A stretch of 64,000 bases of DNA from assembly GCA_965204685.1 (NCBI GenBank), contig OZ242004.1:434001-498000 (forward strand), given 5' to 3'. A program made the position numbers and the translations under genes. Numbering within the stretch: the first letter of the stretch is position 1; every line of letters begins with the position of its first letter. This document shows positions 8,050 through 16,845 of the stretch, in pieces. The DNA is from Bin87 sp965204685. GTDB taxonomy: Bacteria > Chloroflexota > Dehalococcoidia > Lucifugimonadales > UBA3495. The notes beneath the pieces are model-generated. The model worked only from the letters and a program-made list of their open reading frames with translations, searched no databases and was not told the origin of the DNA.

Positions 8050-9567
8050 TCAGTCCTCCTGTGCCGGGCTCGCCGCCGGGCGGAGTGCGGGTTCGGGCCG
8101 AGTGCTGGCCGGTACGGCCTGATCCTCATGGTGGGTGGGCAGCGCCGACAAAAAGAGCGCCACCGACAATGCTCCAATCATGGTGAAGAAAGCGTATCTC
8201 ATTCCCACGGTGAACGCGGTTCCCACTCCGGATGCCGCGCCGTGGCGCACCGCGTCCAGGCTGGGCTCGTAGCCCATGGAACCCATGGTGGCGGTTACGA
8301 TGGCGGTGGCAACGGCGACGCTGACCACATTGCCGGCGTTGCGGATCAGGTTGACCAGCGCCGAAACCACGCCGTGGCTTTCCCGTTCCACCGCGCTCAA
8401 AATGGAGCTCGAATTAGGGGAGTAGAAGGTGCCCATGCCGCTGCTGGTCAGCATCAGGCCGGGGATCACCTGGAATAGCGAAGATTCCGCAGTCGCCTGG
8501 GACAGAATGGTAATGCCTGTCGTCGACAGGATCAGTCCGGTCACGGTGAACTTGCGCCAGCCATAACGATCGGAAAGCCGGCCGCTGATCGGACCCAGCA
8601 TCGCCATGCACAGGGCTCCGGGGACTACGCAAAGACCCGCCACCGACGGGCTATAGCCAAGAACATTCTGCAGGTAGAACGGCGTCATGAACAGGATCGC
8701 CGAGCTGCCGATGAACATGAGGTAGTTGGCAGTGACACCCAGGAAAAAGTTGCGCCGGCGGAACAATCGCAGGTTCAGCATTGGGTTGGCGATTCGTAGC
8801 TCCCACCAGATGAACCCCGCCAAGAGCACAACGAAAGCCACGGCGGCCCCCACTATGGGCGGGGAAGTCCAGCCGGTGCGGTGGGCGTTGGTGATGCCAA
8901 GCAGCAACGCCAGCAGGGCGCTGGAGGACAAAAATGCTCCCAGCCAGTCAAAGGCCCCCTGCCCCGGGCCGCGAACCGGGCGCGATTGGTCCGTGCTGGT
9001 CAGCACCGCAACGCACATGCCGATGCTGATGGCAACCATAGGCACCGTGGCGAAGAACACGGAGCGCCATCCGAAAGCGTCGACCAGGAAGCCGCCCATG
9101 GCCGGGCCGGCGACCGCTCCGGTGCCGACCATCGTCATAATCAGGCCAATGGCCTTCCCGCGCTCGTTGGGCGGGAAGGCGCCTATCATGATGGCCATGC
9201 CGGTGCCCTGGGTCATGGCCGCGCCGGTGCCCTGCACGATGCGGGAGATGATCAGTATCCCCAGGTCGGAGGACGTTCCCGCCGCGACAGAGCCGGCGAT
9301 TGTTACCGCCGAGCCGATGATGTACACGCGCTTGGAGGTGATGATATCCGCCAGCCGGCCCATGGGCAGCAGCAGGGCGATGATCGTCATGGCATAGCCG
9401 ATCACCAGCCACTGGACGCTGGGGATATCGGTTTGGAAATGGGTCGCTATGGTCGGCAGGGCAACTCCTACGCTGCCGTGGTCGACCACAGAGGCGAAGA
9501 TGCCTACCGCCAGGGTCGCGAAGGCGTACCACTTGTAGTGGCGGCCTCGCGCGAGCGAAGATATCAC
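8050..9567 (-). CDS. MFS drug:H+ antiporter, DHA2 (EmrB/QacA) family
   Basis: This 505-residue protein has about 14 hydrophobic segments, the DHA2 topology. The loop 2-3 motif is GRLADIITSKRVYIIG and the antiporter motif C region reads GTGAVAGPAMGGFLVD. It exports hydrophobic compounds using the proton gradient across the cytoplasmic membrane. Its start overlaps the stop of the upstream phosphotriesterase-family gene by 4 bp and the ThDP enzyme gene follows after 3 nt, so all three share a transcript. Export of a product or toxic intermediate of that operon is plausible. Confidence 0.88.
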   Translation of the reverse strand: MISSLARGRHYKWYAFATLAVGIFASVVDHGSVGVALPTIATHFQTDIPSVQWLVIGYAMTIIALLLPMGRLADIITSKRVYIIGSAVTIAGSVAAGTSSDLGILIISRIVQGTGAAMTQGTGMAIMIGAFPPNERGKAIGLIMTMVGTGAVAGPAMGGFLVDAFGWRSVFFATVPMVAISIGMCVAVLTSTDQSRPVRGPGQGAFDWLGAFLSSSALLALLLGITNAHRTGWTSPPIVGAAVAFVVLLAGFIWWELRIANPMLNLRLFRRRNFFLGVTANYLMFIGSSAILFMTPFYLQNVLGYSPSVAGLCVVPGALCMAMLGPISGRLSDRYGWRKFTVTGLILSTTGITILSQATAESSLFQVIPGLMLTSSGMGTFYSPNSSSILSAVERESHGVVSALVNLIRNAGNVVSVAVATAIVTATMGSMGYEPSLDAVRHGAASGVGTAFTVGMRYAFFTMIGALSVALFLSALPTHHEDQAVPASTRPEPALRPAASPAQED

Positions 9568-10553
9568 GACTGCGTTACCGGGACTTCGGAAGCCAAGCGC
9601 TGCTCGCCGGTGAAGAACCGTCGAGGGTTCTCCACTGTGATCTGGTGAATGTCCTCGTCCGACGCTCCCATTTCCTTCAGGCGGGGCAGGACGTAACGGG
9701 GGATGAAGTTGTAGCCATCCGGGTTGGCCCGTCGCCGTTGCTCCTGCACCTCTGCGCCGTGGCGCGCCTTGGGCACCGAGTAGTCGTGGGAGAGGAAAAT
9801 ACGGTGGGTGAACCCGGCGTCCATCAACGCCTTGGCCACTTCCGTCCGCTGCTCCCAGTCAGGCGTGCCCGGTCGCGTGCCACCGGGATAGCGGTCCAGA
9901 CCCAGCCACACACCTTTTTTCAGCAGCCCCAGCAGGTACTCCAGGTCGGTGTCGTCATTGCTGTGCCCAATGTACACCCGGTCCAGGTCAACCCCCTCTT
10001 CCTCAAGGACGCGCACCTGGGCATCGCCGATGCGCTCGGGGGACCAGGTGTGGGTGGAGATGGGCACCCCGGTGGCTTTTTGCGCGCGCGCCGCGGCTCG
10101 CAGCACGTTCTCCTGTGGGGCGGTAATCCCGCCCTCGTCGCTGGCCACCTTGATGATGCCGGCCTTGATCCCCGTACCCTCGATGCCCTCCTCGATTTCT
10201 CGAACGTAAAGCTCGGCGATGACGTCGGGAGGGATTTCGCCGAAAGGCCGCGGCACGGCCAGGTGGTTGCCGGTGGCGACGACCACCTGCATGTCACTGC
10301 CCAATGCCACTTCGCGGATCAACTGCACGTCCCGTCCCAGGTCGAAGGTACTCACGTCGATTATGGTTCTGACTCCATCCTCCCTGACGGCGCGCATGGC
10401 GGCGATGGACTGTTCCCGGATGCCGTCGCGGTCGATGATTTCCGGGTAGGTATGGCGGAGGCCGGCGGCGTTGGTTCCCACGTGCTCATGGCTCAGGGTG
10501 AACCCCAGGTCGTCAGTATCAATAGGCCCCATCACGCTGTTCACGGTTGCCAT
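9564..10553 (-). CDS. Phosphotriesterase-family metal-dependent hydrolase (lactonase-like)
   Basis: This 329-residue amidohydrolase-fold protein carries the phosphotriesterase-family ligands in order: LSHEHVG (HxH at 22-24), GIIKVASDEGG (bridging Lys), ISTHTWSPE (His), IGHSND (His) and FLSHDYS (Asp). Natural members are mostly lactonases or esterases rather than true phosphotriesterases. It is the first gene of the minus-strand operon. A GGAGGGACGG stretch precedes the ATG at 10553. With an exporter and a ThDP enzyme behind it, it could open a lactone whose keto-acid product is then processed. Confidence 0.88.
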   Translation of the reverse strand: MATVNSVMGPIDTDDLGFTLSHEHVGTNAAGLRHTYPEIIDRDGIREQSIAAMRAVREDGVRTIIDVSTFDLGRDVQLIREVALGSDMQVVVATGNHLAVPRPFGEIPPDVIAELYVREIEEGIEGTGIKAGIIKVASDEGGITAPQENVLRAAARAQKATGVPISTHTWSPERIGDAQVRVLEEEGVDLDRVYIGHSNDDTDLEYLLGLLKKGVWLGLDRYPGGTRPGTPDWEQRTEVAKALMDAGFTHRIFLSHDYSVPKARHGAEVQEQRRRANPDGYNFIPRYVLPRLKEMGASDEDIHQITVENPRRFFTGEQRLASEVPVTQS

Positions 10554-10670
10554 TGCCGTCCCTCCTGGCCGTGGGTGAATGCGGGTATTCTATTACGAAT
10601 TTCGCTGGAACGATACGAACCGTTGGTCACCGGAAGGCGCGGTTCGGCGCCCCGGTCTGCGGCGAAGGAA

Positions 10671-10782
10671 CGTCAGAAGCAGGATTTGCGGGATTTTATG
10701 ATTTGACAGGATTGGGAGCATTCTGTGATGGAACTCTCCCAATCCTGATAATCTCCAAATCTTGAAAATCCTGCTGCTGACG
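10671..10782. repeat. 112-bp MITE-like inverted-repeat element, copy 1
   Basis: The element starts CGTCAGAAGCAGGATTT and ends with the complement of CGTCAGCAGCAGGATTT. The inner arms also pair: AGGATTGGGAG opposes CTCCCAATCCT. Full-length relatives lie at 22361-22472 and 53781-53892, each 112 bp, and a half copy lies at 38788-38833. It sits in the 321-bp gap between the divergent phosphotriesterase-family and CMD genes, which otherwise contains nothing I can name. Confidence 0.85.
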
Positions 10783-10874
10783 ATTTGCGAAAGCGGGTAC
10801 GCGTGAGCGCGAACCCCACTTGCTGAGCCGTCGTTGGCCCGTCTATATTGGCCCAAAAGCACTGGGAGGCAAAC

Positions 10875-11426
10875 ATGCGGACGCCCATTTTGACCCGTGA
10901 CCAGGTCCCGGAAGAACTGCGAGAAGCATTCGACCACGAGACCGCCGACTCCGGCGGAGTGGTTTCCAGCGGCCCCGGTTCCGCCATGATCAACAGTCCC
11001 GAGATGCGCCGGCGGTCCAACTACCTCGTCAACTATCTGCGCGACGAGTCCTCGCTGTCCAAGAAGATCCAGGAACTCGCTATGATCCTGACGGCGCGCA
11101 ACATGGACTGCCAGTACATCTGGTTCGCCCACTCCGTCCGGGCCAAGGAACAGGGCATTAGCGCGGAGTTCGTGGACAACCTGCGCGACCGGAAAGCGTT
11201 GCCGCAGCTGCCGGCGGACGAGCAGACGGTGGTGAACTACGCCACCGAACTGTTCAACAACCACCGCGTCACCGATGCGACCTTCCAGGCCGCCATCGAC
11301 CAGTTCGGCGCCTTGGGTCTGACGGAGCTGACCACGCTGTTCGGGTACTACACCCTGCTTGCGTTCAACGCCAACTCCTTCGACATCGACGTGCCCGACG
11401 GCGACGAGCCCAAGCTTCCGATCTAA
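10875..11426 (+). CDS. Carboxymuconolactone decarboxylase (AhpD-like) family protein
   Basis: This 183-residue all-helical protein starts at 10875 behind GGGAGG. The CMD core is clear (KKIQELAMILTARNMDCQYIWFAHSVRAKEQGI). AhpD-type peroxidases carry CxxC followed by His; here only the first Cys and the His remain (DCQYIWFAHS), so the protein cannot use the usual vicinal disulfide. It therefore resembles the non-redox CMD group, such as 4-carboxymuconolactone decarboxylase-like proteins. Monocistronic, cytosolic, substrate unknown. Confidence 0.8.
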   Translation: MRTPILTRDQVPEELREAFDHETADSGGVVSSGPGSAMINSPEMRRRSNYLVNYLRDESSLSKKIQELAMILTARNMDCQYIWFAHSVRAKEQGISAEFVDNLRDRKALPQLPADEQTVVNYATELFNNHRVTDATFQAAIDQFGALGLTELTTLFGYYTLLAFNANSFDIDVPDGDEPKLPI

Positions 11427-11489
11427 AAGCGCTCCGGCTGTCGTCGCCGCAGCTGGGCGCACCGTGACGGGTCTTCGTTCGGGAGGCGC

Positions 11490-12575
11490 TCAACGCGGCA
11501 GGCGGCTGAGCAGACTGACGTACCACCGGGACAATGGCACGACAAAGCCGGCTCGGTGGTACCATCGGGCCGGCGCGGATTGAGCCGGGACGCTCTCCGC
11601 AAGCATCGGCGCCAGGACGCGGTCGTGGAACTGTTCCACCAACACGCGGTTATCCGTGCACAGAACGACCTCCTGTTGCAGGTCGTGGGCCACGAAATCG
11701 AAGTTACAGCTGCCCAGCATGAGCTGCGTCCCGTCGATCAGGACGGCTTTGGCGTGACACATTTCCGGTTGATACAGGAATACCTCGAGATTGGAACCGG
11801 AGGCGGTGCGGAACAACTCCTGCTGCAGGATGGCCTTGTTGTTGCGGGCGGGATTGATAACCCGAACCCGAACGGACGGCGGAAGTTGCGCGAGGCGCCC
11901 CAGCAAAGGGTCGGAAACGTAAGGCGTGATCACGTCGACGGATTTTTCGGCTTGCTCCATGGTGGCGAAGAGGTCCTCGTATTCGTTTCGGCTGCGGCGC
12001 CCGTCGAGGAAGAAGAGCCTTCCCACCGGGGTTGACACGACCCTTGAGGAGTTGACGCCGCGCAGCGTGTCGTAGAAATCCTGCACCAGCGCATCCACCA
12101 AGCTGGGGCAGCCGGACTGCATCATCAGGTCGTGCCACCGAAAATTGTGCTCGCTGAGGTTGATCCCACCCAGGAATGCCTGGTCGTCGATCACCATCAT
12201 CTTCTTGTGGTTACGGATAGGGAACTTGCGCCACAGGCAGCCCATGGGGTTGGTAACGACAATGCGCACGCCGTCGCGCTCATCCTGGCGGAGCAGCCGG
12301 CGCGTGTCGCGCACCTCCCGGCGGAACTGCGGATCCAAAAGGAACCTTGGGCTGAAAACCAGGTCGTCGCTGATTTTGGCGGTGGAAAAGGCGTCGACGC
12401 ACAGGACTTTTTCCTCCGCGGGAGAACGGACCAACAGATCCCAAAAATGCCATCCCACCGAATCCATCTCGAAGGTCATCACCTGCAACAGCACGCGACG
12501 GCGCGCCTGCAGTACGGCTGGCTCTACCGCGGCGGCAAACTCCGGGGAATTGACCAGCAGCGAGGGATCGTGCAC
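11490..12575 (-). CDS. Phospholipase D superfamily protein (cardiolipin synthase-like)
   Basis: This 361-residue protein has two HKD motifs: RNHKKMMVIDDQAFLGGINLSEHN in the N-terminal half and CHAKAVLIDGTQLMLGSCNFD in the C-terminal half. That arrangement is typical of cardiolipin synthase-like transphosphatidylases. It lacks the N-terminal membrane segments of ClsA, so it resembles ClsB-type or stand-alone PLD enzymes that act at the membrane surface. The C-terminal tail is Arg/Trp-rich (RWYHRAGFVVPLSRWYVSLLSRL), possibly a membrane-binding helix. The agmatinase-like gene lies 13 nt upstream on the same strand. Confidence 0.85.
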   Translation of the reverse strand: MHDPSLLVNSPEFAAAVEPAVLQARRRVLLQVMTFEMDSVGWHFWDLLVRSPAEEKVLCVDAFSTAKISDDLVFSPRFLLDPQFRREVRDTRRLLRQDERDGVRIVVTNPMGCLWRKFPIRNHKKMMVIDDQAFLGGINLSEHNFRWHDLMMQSGCPSLVDALVQDFYDTLRGVNSSRVVSTPVGRLFFLDGRRSRNEYEDLFATMEQAEKSVDVITPYVSDPLLGRLAQLPPSVRVRVINPARNNKAILQQELFRTASGSNLEVFLYQPEMCHAKAVLIDGTQLMLGSCNFDFVAHDLQQEVVLCTDNRVLVEQFHDRVLAPMLAESVPAQSAPARWYHRAGFVVPLSRWYVSLLSRLPR

Positions 12576-12588
12576 TGGCTGGGCAATA

Positions 12589-13581
12589 TTAGCGGGAAGG
12601 GAAACGGGCGGCGAGGACGTCCGCGATCAGTCGCGCGGCCACCTGCGCGGTCAGGTCGGACACGTCGTAGGGCGGCGCAACCTCCACCACGTCAAACGCG
12701 ACCAGGTTGGAGCGGGACACCAGCGCAGTCAGGCAGCGACGGCACTCCTCGTAATACAGCCCACCCACTTCCGGCGTTCCGGTCCCGGGCGCCTGGGTCG
12801 GGTCGAGCACGTCCACGTCGAAGGTGATGTACAGATTTGACCCGATGGGCAGGCTCTCGGCCACGACCTCCGGACCCGCCTCGCGGAACCGGCGGGTGGT
12901 GACGATGGTGTTGCCATGGGCCATGGCTTCCTCGTAAGGAACACGACGTACGCTACGGATGCCCACCGACGAGATGGAGCCCACGTGCTCGAGCTCGTGG
13001 CAGCGGCGAATCGGGCTGCCGTGGGTCAGCAGGGTTCCCTGGTAGTCGTGGGTGTAGTCCAGGTGTGCGTCGAAGTGCACTATGTCCAGCGGAGCGAACC
13101 GGCCCAGGCCGGCCACGGCCGGGAAAGTGATTGCATGGTCGCCGCCGAGGATCACGGGAAACGCCCCACGCTCGGCGATCCGCGCCACCACGCCGGCCAG
13201 CCGCTCGAAGTTGTGCACCACGTCGGAGGGATTCACCGTCACGTTGCCGCAGTCCGCCATGGTGACGCCCCGCAGGAGTTCGTAGCCCGCGTCGGCGTCA
13301 AAAAAGCCCTCGGCGTCCTGCCCCCGCCCGTAGGGGTCAAGGTACGAATAAGCCCGTGGCGCGTCTCGCAGCGCATCCGGTCCATAGCGGGCTCCCGGGC
13401 GTCCGAAAGTGCCCTGGTCGAAAGGCATCCCCACGAACGCGACGTCCGTATCCAGCTGATCGATGTCGAAACAGCGGGGCGACCGGAACATCGTTCGCGG
13501 CCGACGGTCCAGGGGCGGAACATCACCGGGCGAAGCATCGGGCAGGTATTGCGGTCCGATGTTGAAGTTGGGTACCGTCAT
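12589..13581 (-). CDS. Agmatinase / ureohydrolase family protein
   Basis: This 330-residue protein starts at the ATG at 13581 (MTVPNFNIGP). The binuclear Mn2+ ligands of the arginase superfamily are visible: GGDHAIT, then HFDAHLDYTHD, then TFDVDVLDPTQAPG. It would hydrolyse a guanidino compound to urea and an amine; agmatine is the commonest substrate, but guanidinobutyrate or others cannot be excluded. The gene is divergent from the enoyl-CoA hydratase gene, with a 129-bp shared upstream region. No arginine decarboxylase lies in the window. Confidence 0.87.
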   Translation of the reverse strand: MTVPNFNIGPQYLPDASPGDVPPLDRRPRTMFRSPRCFDIDQLDTDVAFVGMPFDQGTFGRPGARYGPDALRDAPRAYSYLDPYGRGQDAEGFFDADAGYELLRGVTMADCGNVTVNPSDVVHNFERLAGVVARIAERGAFPVILGGDHAITFPAVAGLGRFAPLDIVHFDAHLDYTHDYQGTLLTHGSPIRRCHELEHVGSISSVGIRSVRRVPYEEAMAHGNTIVTTRRFREAGPEVVAESLPIGSNLYITFDVDVLDPTQAPGTGTPEVGGLYYEECRRCLTALVSRSNLVAFDVVEVAPPYDVSDLTAQVAARLIADVLAARFPSR

Positions 13582-13710
13582 TTCAGTGCACTCACAGTGC
13601 GGCGGAAGGCAGTTCCGACAACGGGCACGTGCGCGGTTCGCCGGACGCCTCACGTGTTCGGGAGTTGTTGATTATACTTGACCGCAGCCGAAGTGAAAAA
13701 GGAGATTGCC

Positions 13711-14481
13711 ATGGCACGGCTTGAGGACTACCAGAACCGGTTCCAGTTTGCGAAATTCGAGCGCGAGGACGGCATCCTCCAGATGACGCTGCACAGCGAC
13801 GGCGACACTCTGCAGTGGGGAGCCGGACCGCACACCGAACTGCCGGAGGTATTTCACACCATCGGGACCGACCCGGAGAACAAGGTGATCATCATGACCG
13901 GCGCCGGCGCCGGGTTCACCGGACCGGCCGGCAGCAGCGACACGGTGCCCCGACGCACACCGGAGCAGTGGGACGCCACTTACTGGGAAGGCAAGCATCT
14001 CCTGGGCAACCTGCTGAACATAGAGGTGCCGATCATCGCGGCAATCAACGGGCCGGCGCTGCGGCATTCGGAACTGCCGCTACTCAGCGACATCGTCTTG
14101 GCTGCGCCGCACACCACGTTCCAGGACTCGGGTCACTTCATGAGCGGGCTGACCCCGGGCGACGGGATGCACATCATCTATCCGCTGTTGCTGGGCATCA
14201 ACCGCGGCCGTTATTTCCTGCTGACCGGCCAGATGCTGGACGCGGAAAAGGCGCGGGAATTCGGCCTGGTCGCCGAGGTGCTGCCTGCGGACGAACTGCT
14301 GCCTCGCGCGTGGGAGTTGGCGCGGCAATTGGCGCAACAACCGCGCCTGGTGCTGCGCTACTCGCGGGTGCTGCTAACGCACCAGCTGAAGGGAGTGCTG
14401 CACGACATATTGGGCTACGGCCTGGCGCTGGAGGGACTCGGCTCCGCCCAGGACTATCTGGATCGCGGGCCGGGGCGCTAG
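13711..14481 (+). CDS. Enoyl-CoA hydratase/isomerase (crotonase) family protein
   Basis: This 256-residue protein starts at 13711 with AAAGGAGA upstream. It follows the crotonase fold: KVIIMTGAGAGFTGPAG in the first oxyanion-hole region and a second hole region around LPLLSDIVLAAPHTTFQD. The usual Glu residues of true hydratases are not obvious there, so it may be an isomerase, hydrolase or decarboxylase of the superfamily. Its TAG stop shares the palindrome CTAG with the stop of the convergent MFS gene. Confidence 0.8.
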   Translation: MARLEDYQNRFQFAKFEREDGILQMTLHSDGDTLQWGAGPHTELPEVFHTIGTDPENKVIIMTGAGAGFTGPAGSSDTVPRRTPEQWDATYWEGKHLLGNLLNIEVPIIAAINGPALRHSELPLLSDIVLAAPHTTFQDSGHFMSGLTPGDGMHIIYPLLLGINRGRYFLLTGQMLDAEKAREFGLVAEVLPADELLPRAWELARQLAQQPRLVLRYSRVLLTHQLKGVLHDILGYGLALEGLGSAQDYLDRGPGR

Positions 14482-15779
14482 TCCAACCTGCCAGAATCGT
14501 CAGCATCCCGTTTCGGCGGCAACGCGGTCAGGATCAGAGCCGCGCTGCCGCCGTAGATTGCCAGCAGCGTCCACCAGGCCAGCAGGTACGACCCGGAGTA
14601 GTCATGCAGGTAGCCGACCAGCGGCGCGCCCAGCCCGGCGGACAGGAGATTGATCGGCATCACGATGCCCCGGATCGTGCCCAAGAAAGCGCGGCCGTAG
14701 TAGGCGGCGAATATGTAGGTGTGCACGATCATCCCGACACCCACCGAACTCCCGAAGATGATGGTGGACAGGAACATCATCTCCACCGATGAAACGTAGA
14801 TCATCAGCAGGATGGCGATGATAAAACCGGAGAACGAGGCGGCAGCGAGGAACCGCGTCGGGATGCGGTCGGCCAACCAGCCGGCCACCAGGGACGTGGC
14901 GGCGGCTCCACCGGCATCGGCAGCAAAGGACCAGGAAACGGTAAGCGGGTCGTATGCCTTCTCCACGAAGTACGGGATCCGGTGAAAGCTCGCTCCGCCC
15001 TGGGCCACGCCGGACAACGCGAATACGGCGATCAGTTTCCACATGGTCCCGGTGCGGAAGGCTTCCCGGACGGTCCACACTTCCTCATCGTCAGCCCGAC
15101 GTATACACGAAGCCTCTGATCCGGGCTCGGCTGGCGCTTCGGGCGGGCCGCCGTCCACCTCCAGGCCCATGTCCTCGGGCTGGCGCCGCAGGAACAGCGC
15201 AGCGGCCGGCACGGAGATCACGAGGAAAATCAGCGCCAGGATGCGCCAGGTGCCCCGCCATCCGTAGGCATCGATCAGCCACTGGGTCACCGGCAGGAAA
15301 ACGATGCCGCCGATGCCCAGACCGGCGCCGGCCAGGGCCAGGGCGCGACCCCGCCGGCGGACGAACCACTTGGCCACGGGCACCGAGGTCACGATCCCGT
15401 TGGGAGCGGCCAGGCCGGACGCACCGATGAGTCCGAAGAACAGGATCAACTGCCACGCATGGCTGCTGAAACTCACCAACAACAGGCAGCCGCAGATCAG
15501 GACCGCCGAGACCGGGATGTAAGCCCGCGGCCCATAGCGGTCGATCAGCCAACCCACGGCGAAACTGAGAACGCCAGTGGCAAGGCGCCGGGTGGTCTGC
15601 ATCCAACCAAAGGTCGCTCGGGAAAGCGCCAGGTCCCGCTGCATGGGCAGCACGAAAAGTCCGTAGTTCAGAGTGCCGGTCGCCATCGTGGAGAAGTTGA
15701 CGGCGAACATGGTCGCGACGATGACCCAGCCGTAAAAGATCTTCCCGTGGCGGGGAGCGAGGTCACCATCGGCGGTCAT
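14478..15779 (-). CDS. MFS transporter, monocarboxylate/oxalate-formate antiporter-like
   Basis: This 433-residue protein starts at the ATG at 15779 and has about 12 membrane segments with a large central cytoplasmic loop rich in acidic residues. The motif-A-like loop 2-3 reads GWLIDRYGPRAY and PVAKWFVRRRGRALALAGAGLGIGG is typical of the monocarboxylate porter / OxlT group. It is an inner-membrane carrier for small organic acids. A longer upstream extension in the same frame is compositionally antisense to the MBL gene and was not used. It ends convergent with, and overlapping, the crotonase gene. Confidence 0.85.
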   Translation of the reverse strand: MTADGDLAPRHGKIFYGWVIVATMFAVNFSTMATGTLNYGLFVLPMQRDLALSRATFGWMQTTRRLATGVLSFAVGWLIDRYGPRAYIPVSAVLICGCLLLVSFSSHAWQLILFFGLIGASGLAAPNGIVTSVPVAKWFVRRRGRALALAGAGLGIGGIVFLPVTQWLIDAYGWRGTWRILALIFLVISVPAAALFLRRQPEDMGLEVDGGPPEAPAEPGSEASCIRRADDEEVWTVREAFRTGTMWKLIAVFALSGVAQGGASFHRIPYFVEKAYDPLTVSWSFAADAGGAAATSLVAGWLADRIPTRFLAAASFSGFIIAILLMIYVSSVEMMFLSTIIFGSSVGVGMIVHTYIFAAYYGRAFLGTIRGIVMPINLLSAGLGAPLVGYLHDYSGSYLLAWWTLLAIYGGSAALILTALPPKRDADDSGRLD

Positions 15780-15796
15780 GTCGGGCACATAAGGTA

Positions 15797-15818
15797 GGGG
15801 CGAATGATCATTCGCCCC
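15797..15818. repeat. Perfect 22-bp palindrome (GGGGCGAAT...ATTCGCCCC)
   Basis: A perfect palindrome lies in the 83-bp gap between the MFS gene start and the MBL hydrolase stop on the same strand. It has no T-tract, so it is not a classical terminator. Palindromes of this type (GGGGCGAATnnnnATTCGCCCC) are scattered in many bacterial genomes as REP-like or MITE-end sequences. Confidence 0.7.
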
Positions 15819-15862
15819 CCAAACGCAACGACGGCTGCTGGAATTCCAGCAGCGCAATCCGG

Positions 15863-16699
15863 TCAGATGGCTTGCCAGTAGCGCCGACCCTGCAGGCGTA
15901 CGATCTTGCCGAACCCGGGAGCGGGCAGATGAACCGCCGCTACCGGAATGCCCTCGCTTTCGAGACGGTCCAGCACGGATTGGCGCGTGGCGATGGCCTG
16001 TTCCGGGATGATATCGGCGCGGGATGCCCAGTGGGTCTGCTGTATCTGAGAGGTGTTGTGCAGCACGTCGCCCAGGACCAGGGCGCGTTCGCCGCCGGAG
16101 TTGATCATGATGCTCATGTGGCCTGGAGTATGGCCGGGGGTCGGCAACGTGGTCAGCTCTCCGGTGATGCTGAACTCGCCCTCCATCAACTCCACCAGGC
16201 CCATGTCGACCAGGGGCCACACGCAATCGGGGGCGTTGGGGAACCGGTCGGGCTGCAGGGCCGGGTCGTGGCTGGCGTCAAGGTCAACCTTGCTGAAGTA
16301 ATAGCGAGCGTTGGGGAAAGTCGGCTTCAGGTTGCCGCCATCGTCGCGGACGGTGTTCCAGCCGACGTGGTCCCGGTGCAGGTGGGTCATTACCACCGCG
16401 TCGACGTCGTCGGGGGAGAGGCCGTTGCGGGCCATGTCGTCCAGCAGCTCGCCCCAGGGAGTTTCGGGGGTATCCTTGGCCCCCAACCCGGTGTCGATGG
16501 CGATAGTCCTGCCTTCCGAGCGCACCAGGAAACAGGCCAGGTTGAAGCTCACCTTGCGGTCCGGGGTCAGATGATCGTGGAAGGGTTCCCACTCCGAGGC
16601 CGGAATGTCCGGGAAGAAGTTGCAGATGTCAAACTCCAGTAATCCGTCCGACAACGAGGCGATCTCCACGTTGCCGATGGTAATCTTGCTGGCCGCCAT
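15863..16699 (-). CDS. MBL-fold metallo-hydrolase, AHL-lactonase-like
   Basis: This 278-residue protein starts at 16699 behind GGAGGG. It has the metallo-beta-lactamase signature THLHRDHVG (HxHxDH), then PTPGHTPGHMS with the third His and LVLGDVLH with the bridging Asp. Length and order match the lactonase / PqsE-like group of cytosolic MBL hydrolases. It likely opens a lactone or hydrolyses an ester. A quorum-quenching role cannot be claimed from sequence. Confidence 0.85.
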   Translation of the reverse strand: MAASKITIGNVEIASLSDGLLEFDICNFFPDIPASEWEPFHDHLTPDRKVSFNLACFLVRSEGRTIAIDTGLGAKDTPETPWGELLDDMARNGLSPDDVDAVVMTHLHRDHVGWNTVRDDGGNLKPTFPNARYYFSKVDLDASHDPALQPDRFPNAPDCVWPLVDMGLVELMEGEFSITGELTTLPTPGHTPGHMSIMINSGGERALVLGDVLHNTSQIQQTHWASRADIIPEQAIATRQSVLDRLESEGIPVAAVHLPAPGFGKIVRLQGRRYWQAI

Positions 16700-16845
16700 A
16701 GTCCCTCCATGTGCCGTGGATTGGCGCATTCTACCACCGACGGCGCAGCCGATACTGCCCTGCACTGACAACTCCGGCGGTTGCTGACACCAGGCGCTGG
16801 ACGCGCGTAATCGACGGGTGGTACACCTGACCCAGGTTGCCAGCC

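Noticed and set aside
6499..8478. A 659-codon plus-strand open frame
   Set aside because: It lies antisense to the ThDP enzyme and MFS genes, has shadow-type composition rich in Gly/His/Gln/Val and shows no motif. Long antisense frames are expected in high-GC DNA.
15780..16226. N-terminal extension of the MFS transporter (14478-15779) by 149 residues
   Set aside because: The extension overlaps the MBL hydrolase gene in another frame, is Arg/His-rich and lacks membrane segments.
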